Assembly: GCA_022713905.1 (NCBI GenBank) | Contig: JAIHTM010000024.1 | Coordinates: forward strand, 1 to 17,042 | DNA: 17,042 bases | Direction: 5' to 3' | Origin: Collinsella sp. | Lineage (GTDB): Bacteria; Actinomycetota; Coriobacteriia; Coriobacteriales; Coriobacteriaceae | Shown: positions 14,621 to 17,042 of the stretch, in pieces | How the letters are laid out: every line of letters begins with the position of its first letter | Numbering within the stretch: the stretch's first letter is position 1 | Translations under genes and position numbers: made by a program | Notes under the pieces: model-generated | Told to the model about the DNA's origin: nothing | The model's input: only the letters and a program-made list of their open reading frames with translations | The model's database searches: none

Positions 14621-14719
14621 CTGTCATCCGATCGGGTGGAATCGCTAACTTGCATGCGAAGGTGTGCGGACCCGTGGGCAGGGGAATAAGGTTGGTTATC
14701 CGACTCCATTGGAGGGCTC

Positions 14720-15757
14720 ATGGACCTGCCGATCGTCCTGTCCCATAAGACTGCCTGGCTGTACCACAACGTGGCGCGCCCGTCCGAGCCGCTCTCGCGA
14801 GCAAGCAGCCTATACGATGAGGACTCGCTTGCTAACGAGGCGGAGCCGACTGCGGACCTGCCCAAATTGGGGCTCGATACCAAGGGGCTGAGGGCTTCAA
14901 CGGCAGTTGGGATCGTTACCGACTATCTGGTTTCGCTCGGTATTCCACGAGAAGAACTCGATCATATCGACACGCTCGTCAACTTTGATTTTGAGCGCTC
15001 GACGCCGGCTGGATTTAGGTGCCACGTGTTTGGGGCGCCGGTACCTCCAGGCCATCTTATCGAGGTGGCAGAGGGCCTTCTAGTGGTTGACGAGGCCATG
15101 TGCTTTGTTCAAGCGGGTTCGTGGATGAGCGAGCCCGAGCAGCTGGAATATGGCTACGAAATCTGCGCCCGATACCATTTGAATCATCTGTCGACAGGCG
15201 ATTATATCGAGATGGGGCAGAGGTATACCGTTGCCGACTTGATTGCCTATTGCAATGAGAACCGATCTCGTCAGGGGGCTGTACGCGCGGCCGCCGTGCT
15301 CAAGCGCGTGCACGATGACGCGCGGTCGCCCATGGAGACGGCCACCGCAATCATGGTCGTAGCAAAGCGTTCTCAGGGCGGGCTGGGATACGCCAAGATC
15401 GAGCTCAACCATCGGGTCGATGTTCCCGGCGAGTTCAAGTATCTTGCAAAGGCCGGGTATTTCGAGATCGACGTATATGCACCTGCGAGCGGTACGGGGA
15501 TTGAATACAACGGCTCGGACCATCTTGATAAACAGCGCAGCGCGTCGGATGCGGAGCGTATGGCCGTGCTGAGCGCGCTGGGCTTTAGGATGATCGTCCT
15601 CACCGGGACTCAGTTTGCCCATCAACTGCAATTGCATCGGGCAATGAATGCCATCGCGCTCGCTATGGGTCTTAAGTGCGACCGAAGCGAAGCGTTCCAG
15701 AAACGTCAGAACGACCTACGAGAATTCGTGATTCGGCACTGGGACGGCGGCCTTTAG
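14720..15757 (+). CDS. AbiEi-like / DUF559-type nuclease-fold protein of unknown function
   Basis: A 345-residue soluble protein. The N-terminal half resembles the core of AbiEi-type proteins (L-P-I-V-L-S-H-K-T-A-W at 3-13; C-H-V-F-G then a G-L-L-V-V-D-E-A-M-C-F-V segment near 101-130), but without the winged-helix start usual for that group. S-P-M-E-T (203-207) precedes a C-terminal domain like DUF559/Vsr-type PD-(D/E)xK folds: D251 in F-E-I-D-V-Y-A-P, E262 in I-E-Y-N-G followed by S-D-H, then D-A-E-R and G-F-R-M-I-V-L-T. The usual third residue after E-x is Asn (N264) rather than Lys or Asp, so cleavage is unproven. ATG 14720 follows GGAGGG with a short 3-base gap. The gene is flanked by two copies of one hairpin. 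A defence, antitoxin or element-maintenance role is only inference. Confidence 0.7.
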   Translation: MDLPIVLSHKTAWLYHNVARPSEPLSRASSLYDEDSLANEAEPTADLPKLGLDTKGLRASTAVGIVTDYLVSLGIPREELDHIDTLVNFDFERSTPAGFRCHVFGAPVPPGHLIEVAEGLLVVDEAMCFVQAGSWMSEPEQLEYGYEICARYHLNHLSTGDYIEMGQRYTVADLIAYCNENRSRQGAVRAAAVLKRVHDDARSPMETATAIMVVAKRSQGGLGYAKIELNHRVDVPGEFKYLAKAGYFEIDVYAPASGTGIEYNGSDHLDKQRSASDAERMAVLSALGFRMIVLTGTQFAHQLQLHRAMNAIALAMGLKCDRSEAFQKRQNDLREFVIRHWDGGL

Positions 15758-15797
15758 GGGCGTTTTGGTCCTTCTGCGGGGTGCTGTGGGCAGGCAA

Positions 15798-15858
15798 ACC
15801 ATCACAACATTCGACGTTTTTTGCCAAAAACGGGAAAAGCATCGAATGTTGTGATGGT
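15798..15858. repeat. Long hairpin element, copy 2
   Basis: A 17-nt arm (15798-15814), beginning ACCATCACAA and ending TTCGA, is the exact inverse complement of 15842-15858. The 27-base centre begins CGTTTTTTGCC and ends GGAAAAGCA, as in copy 1; only the middle seven bases differ. Compared with copy 1, the outer stem changes from ACCGTC/GACGGT to ACCATC/GATGGT, a compensated base-pair change. It lies 41 bases after the nuclease-like gene. No T-run follows the right arm, so its use as a plus-strand terminator is less likely than for copy 1. Confidence 0.8.
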
Positions 15859-15990
15859 CTGTGTTGAGGATGGGCTTGGAAGGTCCGTTTTGTTCGAGGC
15901 GACCTGTCCTGTCGTACGGGTGTCGGCATGATTCTCTCGTGGGGTATTATGTTTTCCGAAGAATAAAACGCCGCGTGAGGGGAGGGCTGC

Positions 15991-17042
15991 GTGGACGGGC
16001 ACGTGCAACATGACGGTTTTGGTCGCGATATCAACTACCTGCGCATTGCCGTTACCGACAAGTGCAATTTCCGCTGCATTTACTGCATGCCGGCCGACGG
16101 CGTGGCGCCCCGCGCGCACGACGAGCTACTCAGTGCCGAGGAAATCGCCCGCTTTGTGCGCTTGGTAGCGGGGGAGGGCATTCGCCGCGTACGCCTGACG
16201 GGCGGCGAGCCGCTGGTCAGCCGCCGTATCATCCCGCTCATTCGTGACATCCGCGCGATTCCGCAGATCGAGGACATCTCGCTTACCACCAACGGCGCCC
16301 TGCTGCCCAAGCTGGCGCCGCAGCTCAAAGATGCGGGGCTTAACCGCGTCAACATTTCGCTCGACACACTCGATCCCTCGCTGTTTGGAAAGATCACGCG
16401 CCTGGGTCGGCTCGAGCAGACTATAGCTGGCATCGACGCGGCGCTGGCTTGGGGCTTTGAGCCCGTTAAGGTCAACTGCGTTGTTGTGCGCCGGCTCAAC
16501 CAGGATGTGGCGGCCCTCGCACGGCTGACCGTCGACCGCCCTATTCATCTGCGATTTATCGAATATATGCCCATCGGCGACGAGCACACGAGTTCGCATT
16601 GCGCTGTGGATCCGCATGCTCCCGCGCTCAATCCCGAGCTGTGGGATGCGAGCGATACCGTGCCGAGCGACGAGCTGCGGGCGCGCATCAATGCCGGGGT
16701 CGCCGCGGCGGGTCTGGGCGAGCTCGAGCCGCTCGACATCAACGACGCTCCTGCCGGCGCGGGCCCTGCGCGCTACTGGCACTTTCCGGGCGCGGCGGGA
16801 ACGGTTGGCTTTATCAGCGCCATGTCCAATCATTTTTGTGCGAATTGCAACCGTCTACGCCTGACGGCCGATGGCAACGTGCGTCCGTGCCTGTTCAGCG
16901 ATGCCGAGTATTCGGTGCGCGACGCCCTGCGCCGTGGTGATGATATGCAGGTACTTTCGATTTGGCGCGATGCCGTCGCCCACAAACCGCAGGAACACGC
17001 GATAATTGAGGGCACGCAACGATTTATGTCCCAAATCGGAGG
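15991..17042 (+). CDS. moaA: GTP 3',8-cyclase MoaA (molybdenum cofactor biosynthesis), last codons cut by window edge
   Basis: A radical-SAM enzyme converting GTP to 3',8-cyclo-GTP, the first step of molybdopterin synthesis. About 350 residues are visible. The N-terminal SAM cluster is C25-x3-C29-x2-C32 (C-N-F-R-C-I-Y-C-M-P), followed by R-L-T-G-G-E-P-L (SAM binding) and N-I-S-L-D-T-L. The second, substrate-binding cluster is C283-x2-C286-x13-C300 (C-A-N-C-N-R-L-R-L-T-A-D-G). The visible end is M-S-Q-I-G and a partial GGN glycine codon, the family's usual G-G tail, so only a stop codon is probably missing. The start is GTG 15991: GGAGG (15981-15985) lies five bases upstream, and no ATG is in frame nearby. 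A TATTAT at 15945-15950 could be a -10, without a good -35. Other Moco genes may lie beyond the window. Confidence 0.95.
   Translation, partial: MDGHVQHDGFGRDINYLRIAVTDKCNFRCIYCMPADGVAPRAHDELLSAEEIARFVRLVAGEGIRRVRLTGGEPLVSRRIIPLIRDIRAIPQIEDISLTTNGALLPKLAPQLKDAGLNRVNISLDTLDPSLFGKITRLGRLEQTIAGIDAALAWGFEPVKVNCVVVRRLNQDVAALARLTVDRPIHLRFIEYMPIGDEHTSSHCAVDPHAPALNPELWDASDTVPSDELRARINAGVAAAGLGELEPLDINDAPAGAGPARYWHFPGAAGTVGFISAMSNHFCANCNRLRLTADGNVRPCLFSDAEYSVRDALRRGDDMQVLSIWRDAVAHKPQEHAIIEGTQRFMSQIG

Noticed and set aside
1..17042. CRISPR arrays, prophage genes or intact insertion sequences
   Set aside because: No regularly spaced direct repeats, phage structural genes or transposase reading frames were seen.

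Overview
The window looks like a chromosomal segment of a high-GC Gram-positive gut actinobacterium, most probably Collinsella or a close Coriobacteriia relative. This rests on the GC-rich codon use, an actinobacterial GlnR-type orphan regulator, the style of the LigA, HtrA and MoaA proteins, and the small palindromic intergenic elements. The genus call is inference; no ribosomal marker is present.

Layout. 1-254: 3' end of a GntR/FCD regulator. 380-1402: LacI-family regulator resembling KdgR types. 1445-1939: a small, less GC-rich gene fusing a RelB/DinJ antitoxin domain to a complete MNT-type nucleotidyltransferase, preceded by a perfect inverted repeat over its putative -10 region and Shine-Dalgarno. 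2066-4116: a nitrogen module made of a type I glutamine synthetase homologue that has lost several metal ligands and a GlnR-like regulator, with a match to the GlnR box upstream. 4325-5788: membrane-anchored HtrA serine protease. 6038-8266: NAD+-dependent DNA ligase LigA. 8325-10574 (minus strand): MATE efflux pump followed by a MerR/GyrI-type regulator, driven by a typical MerR-type promoter with a dyad in a 19-bp spacer. 10836-14505: two overlapping ABC exporter half-transporters forming a heterodimer with one degenerate ATP site. 14720-15757: an AbiEi-like/DUF559 nuclease-fold protein lying between two copies of one hairpin element. 15991-end: moaA, missing only its last codons.

How the parts work together. 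The nitrogen module pairs a probably non-catalytic or altered glutamine synthetase with a GlnR-like DNA-binding protein, which suggests sensing or regulation rather than glutamine synthesis. The MATE-MerR unit and the ABC pair are divergently transcribed from 10575-10835, giving an efflux island with separate control elements for each side. The most unusual items are the RelB-nucleotidyltransferase fusion, the metal-ligand-poor glutamine synthetase next to the GlnR-like gene, and the paired covarying hairpins around the nuclease-like gene.

No rRNA, tRNA, CRISPR array, prophage or intact transposase was seen. No gene-free stretch exceeds 300 bases.
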